From positions 597,501 through 661,500 of the forward strand of contig WAEK01000018.1 in assembly GCA_011634665.1 (NCBI GenBank): a stretch of 64,000 nt of DNA, written 5' to 3'. The number at the start of each line of letters is the position of its first letter. The stretch's first letter is position 1. Shown here piece by piece: positions 12,148-27,363 of this stretch. Below the pieces are notes generated by a model that was not told the DNA's origin, ran no database searches, and worked only from the letters and a program-made list of their open reading frames with translations. This DNA is from Mortierella sp. BCC40632. Taxonomy: Eukaryota > Mortierellomycota > Mortierellomycetes > Mortierellales > Mortierellaceae. The translations under genes were made by a program, and so were the position numbers.

Positions 12148-14214
12148 CTACAATGATGCCATCTCGGTCAAAGACTGACTACTACTGCCATCAACCAACA
12201 CATTCTTCTTCTCCTTTTGTGCAGCCGCCAACTGCTCCACAATCGGCTTTTGTAATTCCGCAAACCGTAATCGACACTCCCACGAGTCCTTGCCAGGAAT
12301 TCGACTCGCCAACAACACCCAGTTCTTTCGTCCAAAATCCTTGGCGCCTTGAAGCAACATCGTATCCTCTTCCTCTGTCCATTTGGTATGCTTGAGATGG
12401 TTCTGGAAAGAGGATTCATACGCTTGTTGACAGGCATCGGCCGTCCATCCCTTGGATCGCATTCCACGGGCAATCGATTTCCAATTGGGCTTGAACTGGC
12501 GTTCCTCCTTGTCCTTTTTGTTTTCCTTTGTATCCAAAGATTCCTCAAAGGCCAACTCTTGCTTCTCCACCGCCTCCATCAACAGGAAATAATCCTGAGG
12601 TGAGATAAAATGAGCTGGGTTCCCAACAGTCTTGTATTTATGACAAAGACTCTTGGGATTCCGGTTCGGGAAATACTTTTCTGCAATCAAGGACCAATTC
12701 CTTCCAAATTCTCTCACTCCCTTCTCCAACAAGAGTCTTTCCTCATCCGTCCAAGCTCCACCGAGTCCTTTGGTCCGAGAATTACGTTGATAATAATGAT
12801 GGTTCTTGTACTGAGCAGGATCGATTCCCAATTGCATTTGTTCTGCAATCTCTGTCCAATTGACCACTCCTCGTTTCTGAGTCGATTTCTTTTTGAGATC
12901 CTCTACTAAATTCCAAAGTCTTTCCGATTCTTCTGGGGTCCAGACATGGGCCACATATTGACCCATCTTTTCTGCATAGGCCTTGATCTTTTCTTCCCGA
13001 GTCTTGTCATCATCCTCTTTCTGAACCAGGGTCTCGGTAGAGCTCTCAAAGAAGGCTTTGCATTCTTCTACTGTCCGTCTCGGGAATTGATCCGCAATGG
13101 TCACTATATCCGGTCCATATCGTAACCAAAGTCTCCAGAAATTGGCTTGCTCACCTCGATACCATGCCTTCAGTCGTGGTTTCTTGGTCCTCATATCCAT
13201 CAAAGCCCATCGTTCCCGACAAGCATCCGGAGAGTGAATCTGAAGGGAATCCGAGATCAAATCCCACTGATGAGTTCCATGTTTCAAAACATGTTGAATC
13301 AAGGCCGTTTCCTGATCAATGGTCCAAATCGTGGTAGCCTTTCGTTGACGTTGAAGTCGATAGTATTGATGACGCAACTGTTCCGGGGTCACCTTGGCCA
13401 TATCCCGACCTCCCAACTGTAACATGAACCCACGCATGACCTGTTTCCAATCATCTTCACCATATTGTTCAACCAATTGAATCAAGACACTGGATTGAAG
13501 TTCATCAAAAACTCGATTCCGAAGTTTGTCCTTGGGTCGAGTGACAGAACGCCATTTGATTTGACAACCCGTCGAGGAAATGCCGATCGAAATGGCAATC
13601 TCGGACCAGGTCTTGCCCGCAGCTATCATCGATTCCATTCGACTCAATTTCTCCTCTGTCCATTTCGCTGTCAGATCTGGATCCAACAGGGACCGGAACC
13701 GACGATGACAACTCCGATGGGGGATTCCAAGTGTTGATCCAATCGTTGACCATGTCTGATTCTGACCTCGAAGTCGAATAATCTCGGCATCAATCTCGGG
13801 TGTAAACTCGGGCTTGCGATATCGGGTCTTGTAAGGGTTCTTCTCCCTCGACGAACGCTTCGCCTGACCTTTGTCCAAGTCCGAGTCCGAATCCGATCCC
13901 AAGTCCGAGTCGCTGCTATTGTCCAGATCACTGTCCGAGAGGTAGGAAGTCGAGGCCGTGTGGAGAGAATCTTGATTCAAAGGGTTGGTCGAGGTTGTAG
14001 CCAGGGTCCGGGCCAAGGATGATCGCAAAGTAGAAGAGTGGGGAATGATACTGGGTGAGAGATTGGAGTGTGGTAGTGGCCATTTGGAGTGTCCCTTGAT
14101 AAAGTTGGCCGGTACCCTGGTTGTGGATACTCTCCTGATGGCTCCTGGAAGGAAGGATCGGGTGGTTGTGGAGGCATGGCGACCTGCTGTTGCGAGAACG
14201 ATCGACTGTGACAT
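12148..14214 (-). CDS. Myb/SANT multi-repeat protein with probable mitochondrial presequence
   Basis: This is a single-exon protein of 688 residues. The first 80 residues have no Asp or Glu (first acidic residue D82) and at least nine Arg/Lys, with many Ser/Thr/Ala, which is typical of a mitochondrial targeting presequence. An acidic Ser-Asp linker (about 92-114) follows. About nine helix-turn-helix units of Myb/SANT type then fill the rest, starting near residues 135, 183, 234, 295, 349, 423, 486, 536 and 610. The clearest are KWTEEKLSRMESMIAAGKTW, AWTDEERLLLEKGVREFGRNW and KWTEEEDTMLLQGAKDFGRKNW, each with spaced aromatic residues of the Myb core. Such repeats usually bind DNA. Similar long SANT arrays occur in SNAPC4-like nuclear factors, but the leader argues for a role in mitochondrial nucleic-acid metabolism. 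That location is inference. Neighbours give no help: the kinase converges on it and the next gene upstream runs on the same strand. Confidence 0.82.
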   Translation of the reverse strand: MSQSIVLATAGRHASTTTRSFLPGAIRRVSTTRVPANFIKGHSKWPLPHSNLSPSIIPHSSTLRSSLARTLATTSTNPLNQDSLHTASTSYLSDSDLDNSSDSDLGSDSDSDLDKGQAKRSSREKNPYKTRYRKPEFTPEIDAEIIRLRGQNQTWSTIGSTLGIPHRSCHRRFRSLLDPDLTAKWTEEKLSRMESMIAAGKTWSEIAISIGISSTGCQIKWRSVTRPKDKLRNRVFDELQSSVLIQLVEQYGEDDWKQVMRGFMLQLGGRDMAKVTPEQLRHQYYRLQRQRKATTIWTIDQETALIQHVLKHGTHQWDLISDSLQIHSPDACRERWALMDMRTKKPRLKAWYRGEQANFWRLWLRYGPDIVTIADQFPRRTVEECKAFFESSTETLVQKEDDDKTREEKIKAYAEKMGQYVAHVWTPEESERLWNLVEDLKKKSTQKRGVVNWTEIAEQMQLGIDPAQYKNHHYYQRNSRTKGLGGAWTDEERLLLEKGVREFGRNWSLIAEKYFPNRNPKSLCHKYKTVGNPAHFISPQDYFLLMEAVEKQELAFEESLDTKENKKDKEERQFKPNWKSIARGMRSKGWTADACQQAYESSFQNHLKHTKWTEEEDTMLLQGAKDFGRKNWVLLASRIPGKDSWECRLRFAELQKPIVEQLAAAQKEKKNVLVDGSSSQSLTEMASL

Positions 14215-14673
14215 TTTTGCCTTTTTGGATAGTAGCTCTTCTTTCGCGTCTCTCTCTCTCTCACACTGTGTCTCTTTTTTTTTTTTTTTTTTTTTTTTTT
14301 CTTTTCTCTTTCTCTTTCTCTCGCAAGAGTAGGAATCAGGGGAGGGGAAGGGAGGAGGGGATTTAAGAGTCGGTTTATGGATGGCAGAAGCAGGGCCGAT
14401 CGAAAGCGCTCATGAAAAAACGGAGAGAAAAGGGAAAAGAGTCCAAGAGATTCGTTGGTCAATGATTGCCACTATTTCAAAACATTCATTCCTCTCTCTC
14501 TCTCTCACTCTCTCTTCTGATCACACACCTCTCTTCTGTTTCCTTTCAGTTTCCCCCTAAAAAAAAGAGAGTCACAGATTTTTTTTTTTTTTTTTTTTTT
14601 TCCCTATTCCTTATCCTTATCCTTTATTCGATTTGGGGTCCACTTCGCCCACTCTTCTACTGACTTGCTGAAC
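14215..14673. other. spacer upstream of SANT-repeat gene
   Basis: This contains a T run (about 14277-14300) close upstream of the SANT gene start, CT repeats, and a second T run near 14580-14600 just past the 3' end of the coiled-coil gene. It probably combines the promoter of one gene with the terminator of the next on the minus strand. Nothing else is recognised. Confidence 0.5.
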
Positions 14674-20107
<5,434 letters not shown>

Positions 20108-20111
20108 CTTT

Positions 20112-20112
<1 letters not shown>

Positions 20113-20155
<43 letters not shown>
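20113..20155. repeat. 43-base homopolymer directly upstream of a start codon
   Basis: This is A on the plus strand, so T43 on the coding strand of the gene that starts at 20107. It ends five bases before that ATG. It must be either the 5' leader of the mRNA or the polypyrimidine tract of an unseen leader intron. Confidence 0.9.
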
Positions 20156-20157
<2 letters not shown>

Positions 20158-20400
20158 AGAGGACGGGATCGTCAAGTTTGAAAGAGAGAAAGGCAGCCAA
20201 AGAGAAAAGAGAAAGATTGGTAGAAAAAAGACAGAAAAGATTGAGAGAGGAGGAGAAGTATATATGCGCTCTATGCTATATGAATGGTGGAGAAAAGAAA
20301 AGAAAAGAAAAATATAGAGAAGAAAAACAAAAAACAAAAAAACAGCGGCTCGTTCCTCTCACACTCAAGAAAATCAAAGCAACCAAAGACGCTTGAAATA

Positions 20401-20431
<31 letters not shown>

Positions 20432-21038
20432 AAGAAGAAGAAGAAGAGGAAGAATAAAAAAAGTGTGGATCCTTTCTCTTGCCCAGGCTCTTTTAAGCAG
20501 CAACAGCAGCAGTGGACTCTTTTTCCACATTTGACATCTCCAGGAATGGAGACAAATCAACTCGAATAATACCAGTCCCTCTTAGTTTCCCTCTCCCCTC
20601 TTTCTCTCTCTCGAAGGGGATCCCCCTATGAGGCGATGGACTAGAGATGAAAAGAAGAAGAAGAAGAAGAGATATCTATACTCTGGGAAGAGGAAAAGAT
20701 ATCTATGACCAAAGATGAAATCCTGTTGCAGACTTTCTGTTGCTAACAAAGAGCCTTTTTTTTTTTTTTTTTTTTTGCATCCCCGCAATGACCCATTAGA
20801 GATAACGGCGTTGAGCTAGAGAAGAAAAGAAAGGGGAGAAGGGAGGAAAGAGAAGGTCCGTGCTGCTCAAAAATGGTATCGAAAAAAAAAGCAATGCAAG
20901 ATTGGAAATGGAAAGGTGGATCGTCAGTACCACCAGGTGTGTGTAGTATGCAGCAGTCAATAAGGAAAGAAAAAGGAAAAAAAAACCATTGAAGCCAGGT
21001 AAGACCAGAAGGCACAAGAGTTGAGGTGGTTAGAGAGG

Positions 21039-21089
<51 letters not shown>

Positions 21090-21796
21090 CGCTAAAAAGC
21101 TAGAAGGATAGAAGGCCTAGTTTTGAAAAAAAAAAACGATTTTTTCTTTCTAGGACGAGGAGGTCATGCCCCGAGAAGGAGTTTGTCTAGGACGGGGTCT
21201 CTGTTGTTCTGTGGTCGCGTTAAATTAGAGTCAATCCGTAGTTGTCGAATCTGTAGACGACTTGGGGACTCGGGGGGCAAGTAGGACTGTTTGTGTGTCT
21301 AATCAGCGATCAATGATCAGAGAGAGAGAGAGAGAGAAACGCGCGACGGCGCACGCGCGTGTGTGTTTATTTGTCTGTGAAATGAGTTGGTTTGCGTGAG
21401 TGTGTTGTCAGTGTGCGAGGATCGGAGGAGCGGTGATTGGCTGGAACGAGAGCACGGAGGAGAGGAAGGAGTCAAAAAAAAAAAAAAGCGCAGCGGCTTG
21501 CTTTTTTTTCTTATTCTCACTACTTTCTCTCATTGCTCTTTTTTATTCTCTTCCCGCGCTCCTCTCTCTCTTTTTTCTTCTTCTTTCACAGCCCATTCGT
21601 TTTTTTTCCCATCAACTCGACTCGGTCTCTCTTTCTCTCACGCCTCTAGCTAACAATTGTCGCCAGAAAATCTATTCGGGATCCTTTATCGGATTAAAAA
21701 AAAAAAAAACTTTTGATTCAACCTTCTCTCCCCTCACTTCTGCCCATCCATTGACACCATTAACTCATTTTCATGACCTATCCCTCGCTCTTTTAG
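20156..21796. other. divergent promoter region
   Basis: This lies between the coiled-coil gene (-) and the small PLDc_N gene (+). It contains a TATATAT at 20259-20265, about 150 bases upstream of the minus-strand start, an (AAG)n array at 20402-20450, a GA array about 21042-21087 and several A/T runs. The missing first exon of the PLDc_N gene should be here. I could not identify it with certainty. Confidence 0.5.
20402..20450. repeat. (AAG)n trinucleotide array
   Basis: An array of about sixteen AAG units in the divergent promoter region, about 300 bases upstream of the coiled-coil gene start. Confidence 0.9.
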
Positions 21797-22473
21797 GTCA
21801 TTCTCATTCTTGACCTTATTGCCATCTTTGAGGTTCTTGGCTCGAACCGATCCATCAGCAGCAAGCTTCTCTGTAAGCCGTAGAGTGCTCTGTCTCTCTC
21901 TCTTTCTTTCTTCTCTCATTTCGGAAAGAAAGAAAGAAAGGAAATGCTCTGCATCATGGGAGAACCGTAGCTAACTCAAAGACTTTTTTTTTTTCTTTTC
22001 CTGTCTCTGATAATCACTCGACTGTGTGTATGTGTCTGTACGGGGTCTTGTAGGGTCTCTTCTCATCTTCCTCTTCCCTGTCTTTGGTCTTATCATCTAC
22101 TTGTAAGTCCTCTTTGTCCGTGCGAGACCACAAAGAAGAAGAAGAAGAAGAAAAAAAATAGTCACCTAGACGTAATGGGGTTTTTCTCCAGGAAAAAAAA
22201 TGCCAAGAGTCGAGCGACTTTTTTTTTTTTTTTCCTTTGTCTATGTCCAGCTGGACCCTATTACAGCCCTTCGTTTCTGTGTCTTTTTTATTATTATTTT
22301 TATTATTTTTATGCAGAACATTGGATACCCAAAGGAGAATAGTACGGAAAGGGATTTTTTTTTTCTCACCTATATTTTTTTTTTCCTTTCCTCTTTCTCT
22401 TTCTCTTTCTCTATTCTCTAGCCTGTTTGCTAACCGTGAGGAACACAACGGAGGATACGAGACCATTCCTTGA
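21797..22473 (+). CDS. small PLDc_N-domain membrane protein, first exon not found
   Basis: Three short exons, 21797-21872, 22054-22102 and 22422-22473, join in frame and end at TGA 22471-22473. The product of this part is 58 residues. It reads VILILDLIAIFEVLGSNRS, then KLLWSLLIFLFPVFGLIIYF and a short polar tail (NREEHNGGYETIP). Two hydrophobic helices separated by a Gly-Ser-Asn-Arg turn and the LLW...FPVFGL...Y pattern match the PLDc_N domain. That domain is found at the N-terminus of bacterial cardiolipin synthases and as free-standing small membrane proteins. Here it stands alone with no catalytic phospholipase D part, so an enzymatic role is unlikely. All splice sites are GT-AG. An upstream exon supplying the ATG must end at a codon boundary. 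I found no candidate that fits that phase, so the start is open. Confidence 0.72.
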
Positions 22474-22909
22474 GCCAAGCACAAAAGGGGAAAAAAAAAA
22501 ATAAAATGAAAAAAAAAAAAACCATGTACGATGTCACTCTTAGTGTCATCAAAAAAACCGAAAAAAAACCGAAAAACCAACCACAGCAATTTCTTCTTGG
22601 ACCATCACCGATTTGCTGTTCGTTAAAGTCTATTGGCTGGTTCTTCCATCATCCACTCGTCGTCAAAAAAAAAAAAAAAAAAAATAACCCCAAGTGAGAG
22701 AGCGCCAGTTCTCCCTTTTTGTATTTTGCACTGCCCTGGAAGGGACAATGGGCCGGAAAAACAACCATTTTTTTTTTTATTATATATGTTTTTTACACTC
22801 TATATTTCCCATGGTCAACAACGGCAAATGTTAAAAAAAAAAAAAAAAACCATCGAAAAAGGGCTCATCTGAATAAATGAAGAAAAAAAAATATATACAA
22901 AAAAAAAAC
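22474..22909. other. convergent 3' spacer, A/T-rich
   Basis: Both flanking genes end here. The stretch holds many short A runs (for example 22664-22683 and 22832-22848) and a TATATA near 22782. No gene is seen. Confidence 0.6.
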
Positions 22910-25102
22910 TTAGAGAATGGTACAGCATTTGTTCTTGGCATGGTCTGGATCAAAGTGTCGGACAGGACCTTGGCCTTGTTGACTTGCCACCACTGGTGGA
23001 GCCATACCCGCTATCCATCGCCCTTGTGCATCCTCCCCTGTCACCCCTCCACTCTTCCTCGCCACCGGCCCACTTCGAACATCCAATGCTGCAATCGCCG
23101 CCTCCGAGTTCGTCGTCGTCGTCGTATTCAAATCAGGAACTCCACCCTGGGCTGATACAGCCACGACAGAGGAAGAACTATTCATGGACCCTGCTGAGCC
23201 AAGCGAAGGGTTTAAGGTCATGACATAACTGTCTCGGTTTCGTCCTGTCGCTGCCGAAACCACAGCAATACTCGTCCTTCGACCATTCGTCCCGACTGCC
23301 TCACTCTCAAGGACCTGCATCCGTGGCATCGTTTGTTGCTGTCCTTGCAACTCTTGCATCCCCATGCCAGAACTTCGACGTCGCGTCGTTGCTTCGGGGG
23401 ACGTAAAAGGTCGTGACAAGGTAGTGTCCAGATAGTTTTGAAGATGTGTCGATGAATACGAAGGTTGTAAGGAAATGCCTTCCCCTTGAGAAGAGACATC
23501 CCTGGGCACCAAGGGTCCCACCCCAGAAGAATAGCCTGGAATATCGAGTGCAGTCGTGTATCCAACAGGCGTTGTCGGCTCTGCTAGAGACGAGTACGAT
23601 GACCTAGTGCCTACATGTGGAGGAGGTACGGTAGGGATCGAAGTCTGGGAAGAGCCTGGTCGGTTCATCTCCATGCTTGGCCGGCTGTGGTAGGTGTCGC
23701 TATTGGGGTTGGGGTAGATGTGAGTACTTGGTGGGATCGATTCAGAAGCGTCTGAGGGTCGGCTACGAAGTCGAATCAAACGGAGAAACTCTTGTTGTTG
23801 GCGTAAAGAGATCTCTGAGGCGTTGCTGGGTCGGTGGTGGGCCTGAGCAAAGCCTGGAGGTCCGAGTAAAGAAGTGTCCTGTGGTTCCTGATTTAATTCC
23901 TCCTTGGGTGGCTGTGGCTGATCTGCGTCAAGGATCTCCTCCTTCAAGTCAGAGTATGTCGCAGAAGAATACAAATGCTCTCCACTTCCTCCCCCTTGTC
24001 GCTGTTGTTGCTGGTACGGGTGCGAGTATGGATACGGGTATCCTTGGAAGGATTGGGGTGCAGGCCAATTAGACTCTGAAACGTCCGTCGAGATGGAAGT
24101 TCGTGGGTTGGAGATAGGACTGGGCAACTGTTCTTGTTGGAATGGTCGGAGACCCTTGTCAAACGAGTGTCCGAATCGATGGTCCGGGAGGCTGGCGTCC
24201 TTCGAATGGGCAAGGATCCAATCCTTTTTATCCTGATCAATACTTGGTCGACCACTACTGCTCCCGTTCTCCACCACGTCCAGCGTTTCATAGTGACCAT
24301 TCTCGGGGTAGTGCGAGAATCGCGCCATGTTCACATCCACACTCAATCCCATATTCACACCATGTTCGCCGCTGCTGCCATAGGGATCCCTGAACGACCC
24401 TTTTGCTCTAGTGGCCTCGAATGAATCATGAACAGGGACCTCCTCATTCCACCTAGACTTCTCACCAGGGCTCATGTTCCATCCATCACTGCCGTGCCTT
24501 TGGATGTTTCTATTCACGGTCATGTCCTGTGCATGTGCGTTCGACATCCCCAGATTTTCTGTTGTCGACGAGAAATATTCAGTGCTTGAAGTCGACTGGG
24601 TCGAGTTTCTGTGGATATTGGTCGGACCAACAGCTCGATCTTCCACTTGACCTTCTCCTCCAGAATATCCATACCTATAATCGCCATTAGTCGACTCGCG
24701 CGGTGAAAAATCGGTTTCCACACCAGAGACGTGGGGAAGACTTGACTCATCTCGAAACTCGGTCGCCCCGTCTCTCCATCCTCTGTAGGTGATTCTCTCA
24801 ATGTCCGACCGTGGGGAAAAGTAGTCTGTTGAAGAAGAAGAGTCGCTTTCGTGTCCTATTGCAGTCGACAGTGGATTCCAGCTGCCGTTTTGCTTTTTTC
24901 TCGATACATCTTGTCGTCAGAAAAACAATGCCAAAGATTAGTGGTCAAGTCAAAAAGAAAGGAAAAGAAAAGAAAAGAAAAAAAAAAAAAACTCATGCCA
25001 AGTTATGCGCCAGGTAGAGAGAGACAACACCACAATACCACGGGAATAGGACAGGCTGTGATTCAAAAGAAAGAAAGAAAGAAAGAAAGAAAGATGGACA
25101 GA

Positions 25103-25133
<31 letters not shown>

Positions 25134-26959
25134 AATGGAAAGAGAGCGAGAAAGGGATCATTACCACTGTTGGGAAAGGTCTGAACCCGCAAAGGGTGCG
25201 ATTCGAGCGGTGTAGTCACTGACGAATGACCTAAGCTATCCAGGGGCCTGGGAGAACTTCCTCTCGAAGGCCCATCCTGCTGCAGTCGCTGCTGGAACAT
25301 CCCCACTCCAGTCGTGGGACTCGCACTCGCGATCTCGGACGCATAACTGCGCTTACTCATCTGTGAGTCCGTCCGCCCCAATTCGTATCGGCCAGACCCT
25401 GTCCGAGCGACAATGGGCGAGTAAACTCCGAGTGGTGACCGCGTGACTGGAGAATGGTTCAACTCGTCTTCTGATCGGGGTGCTCGATTGTTAATGCTAA
25501 TCCTTAGTCGACCCGGTGGAGGACGACCCTTCTCACTCGTTGCCATCTCAAAGAGCTCTCTTGGCGAGGCCATTGGCCGCTTCGAAACATCTTGCTGGTG
25601 TGGTGTTGCGGGATGGTTTGGGGCATTGGGAGTCTGGGGTGATTGCGGTGTCTCCCAAGGCTCCTCCTTGAACGCATTCACCTCCGCGTCCTTGCCATTG
25701 ACTCTTCCAGGGATCATGATTGAGCTCTCGAGCTGACAACCGAGCAGGTCTCCATCACAATCAACCCCCATGACATATCCATCCGTGCCAACATCAATGA
25801 TATTCATCTTGGCACCCCCACCTAGGGCCACCCAGCGGCTGTTAGTGAACCGATAAGCGTGACCCTCCTTGGTCACTCCCACGATAAAATCTGCGGTCGA
25901 GATAGCACAATGCACCATGTGGAGGAGTGGACTAGAGATTCGAGAAGAATGTTCAGAAACGGCGGCTGTAGAGGATCCTGTTCCAGGAAGTGCGTTCCAG
26001 ATAGGTGGATGTGATGCCGTCGGATGAGTCTTGAGCCGAAATACAAAGCCCGAATGTGCGTCTGTAGCGAGTACGACATTGTCCTGACCTACTGCCAGCT
26101 GTGTGAATCGCGGGTTGAGGTAACCTGCCCCACAGGTGATAGTCGACTCGAGTCGCGAAAACCGATCCATGGTTCCAAAGAACACGTCGCCACGGTCCGA
26201 GAGGCCCCAAACCTGCGACACCGAGGCCACACTATGCAACGCCGCCAGGAAATACCGGAAGAAAGGGGTTGGAGAGCAAGTGCAAGGGTAGCAGGGGTAG
26301 CAGGGGTAGCAGGGGTTGAAGAGCGAGAGAGGGGGAGTTGTTCAAGGGAGAAGGAGCGTTAGAAAAAAAAATCTTCGGCCTAGACTACAATATTCTCACC
26401 CTCTCTGCTTCACTCTCTCCTCTCTTTCTCTCTCTCTCACCCCCACCCTCTCCTTCTCCTTCGTTGCGTGCGTTCTCTGCGCCCCTCAGAGCTCCTTGCA
26501 TCGCCCACTTTTGCTATTCCTGGCCGCTCAACTGACCGACTGAACCGTAAAATGCGCCTGCAACACAGCACATCTCCTGATAACTTGGCCCGATCCCTTC
26601 ATCTCTTTTCTTCTTCCTTTTCACTCTTCTTCTTCTCTTTCTCTCTTTCTCTCTCTTTTCGGTAGTCAGCCTCTTCTGTCATCCCCTTGGTCAGTGTGCT
26701 TAGCACAGCTTACCCGATACACTTCCAGAAATGACCAAGGTCGATCCAGATGACATCCCTGTCAAAATGGGCCTGGTCCTTTGGTCCGATCAAATACCAG
26801 GCTTTCAGAGTTCTGTCCAGTCGAACTACTGTCCCATCCGACGCAGCGGCCACCTGAATAGTTGTCTCTGCATCGGATTCCGTCTCTGCGATCGATATCG
26901 GAAAGGAAAACTCTCGTCGAAGTTGGCTCATTCGATGACCGGAATCCAACGATGATATC

Positions 26960-26992
<33 letters not shown>

Positions 26993-27363
26993 CCTCCCCC
27001 TGTGAGACTCTGGCTCAAGGAGGCTAGGAGTGAAGAGGAAGAACCCGATGAGGAGAGTGGATGGTTTTTCTTTTTGGCATCCATCGGAAGAGGTTGTGAG
27101 GTCAGAGACGCTGTCGAGCCAGAGGCAGAGGCGGTGATGAGTGAAGTCGAACGCGAAAGATTAGTTTGACCGGGTGTGGACGACGAGAGTCGGGATTGAC
27201 TTGCTGATTCTGTCATGGCAGAGACGAGCTGCCACTGTTGGTTCGTGGGGTTGAACCTGCAGAGTTGGAGGTCGAGGGTGACTCCCCAGATATTGTCATG
27301 GTCAGCTACAGAGACAGACTGTAGACGACCTGGAATCGGGTGCCATATGACGGCCGAGGACAT
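22910..27363 (-). CDS. tectonin beta-propeller protein with C-terminal CAAX box (1220 residues)
   Basis: Three exons join in frame: 27363-26714, 26231-25165 and 24855-22910, giving 1220 residues. The N-terminal 390 residues contain tectonin-type propeller blades: IWHPIPGRLQSVSVADHDN..IWGV (about 6-30), then DVIWIDLGHFWKC..VSQVWGLSDRGDVFF (about 205-237), and two further blades to about 385, the last including VGVTKEGHAYRF. A long Ser/Gly-rich insert with poly-Gln (coding strand of 26957-26990) splits the first and second blades. Residues about 390-1200 are Ser/Pro/Gln-rich and look disordered. The protein ends KCCTIL. This is a CAAX box with Leu last, which favours geranylgeranylation of C1217, with a second Cys next to it. 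That suggests membrane anchoring. Tectonin propellers occur in TECPR1/2, which act in autophagosome and lysosome traffic. The same job here is only a guess. The start is the first ATG in the propeller frame; an in-frame GTG lies four codons upstream. Confidence 0.85.
26287..26316. repeat. three tandem copies of a 10-base unit
   Basis: The unit GGTAGCAGGG is repeated three times in the first intron of the tectonin gene, near the acceptor of its second exon. Confidence 0.8.

Noticed and set aside
21382..21396. ATGAGTTGGTTTGC/GTGAGT as the first exon of the PLDc_N gene
   Set aside because: It is a good donor, but its phase leaves two bases while the next exon must start on a codon boundary.
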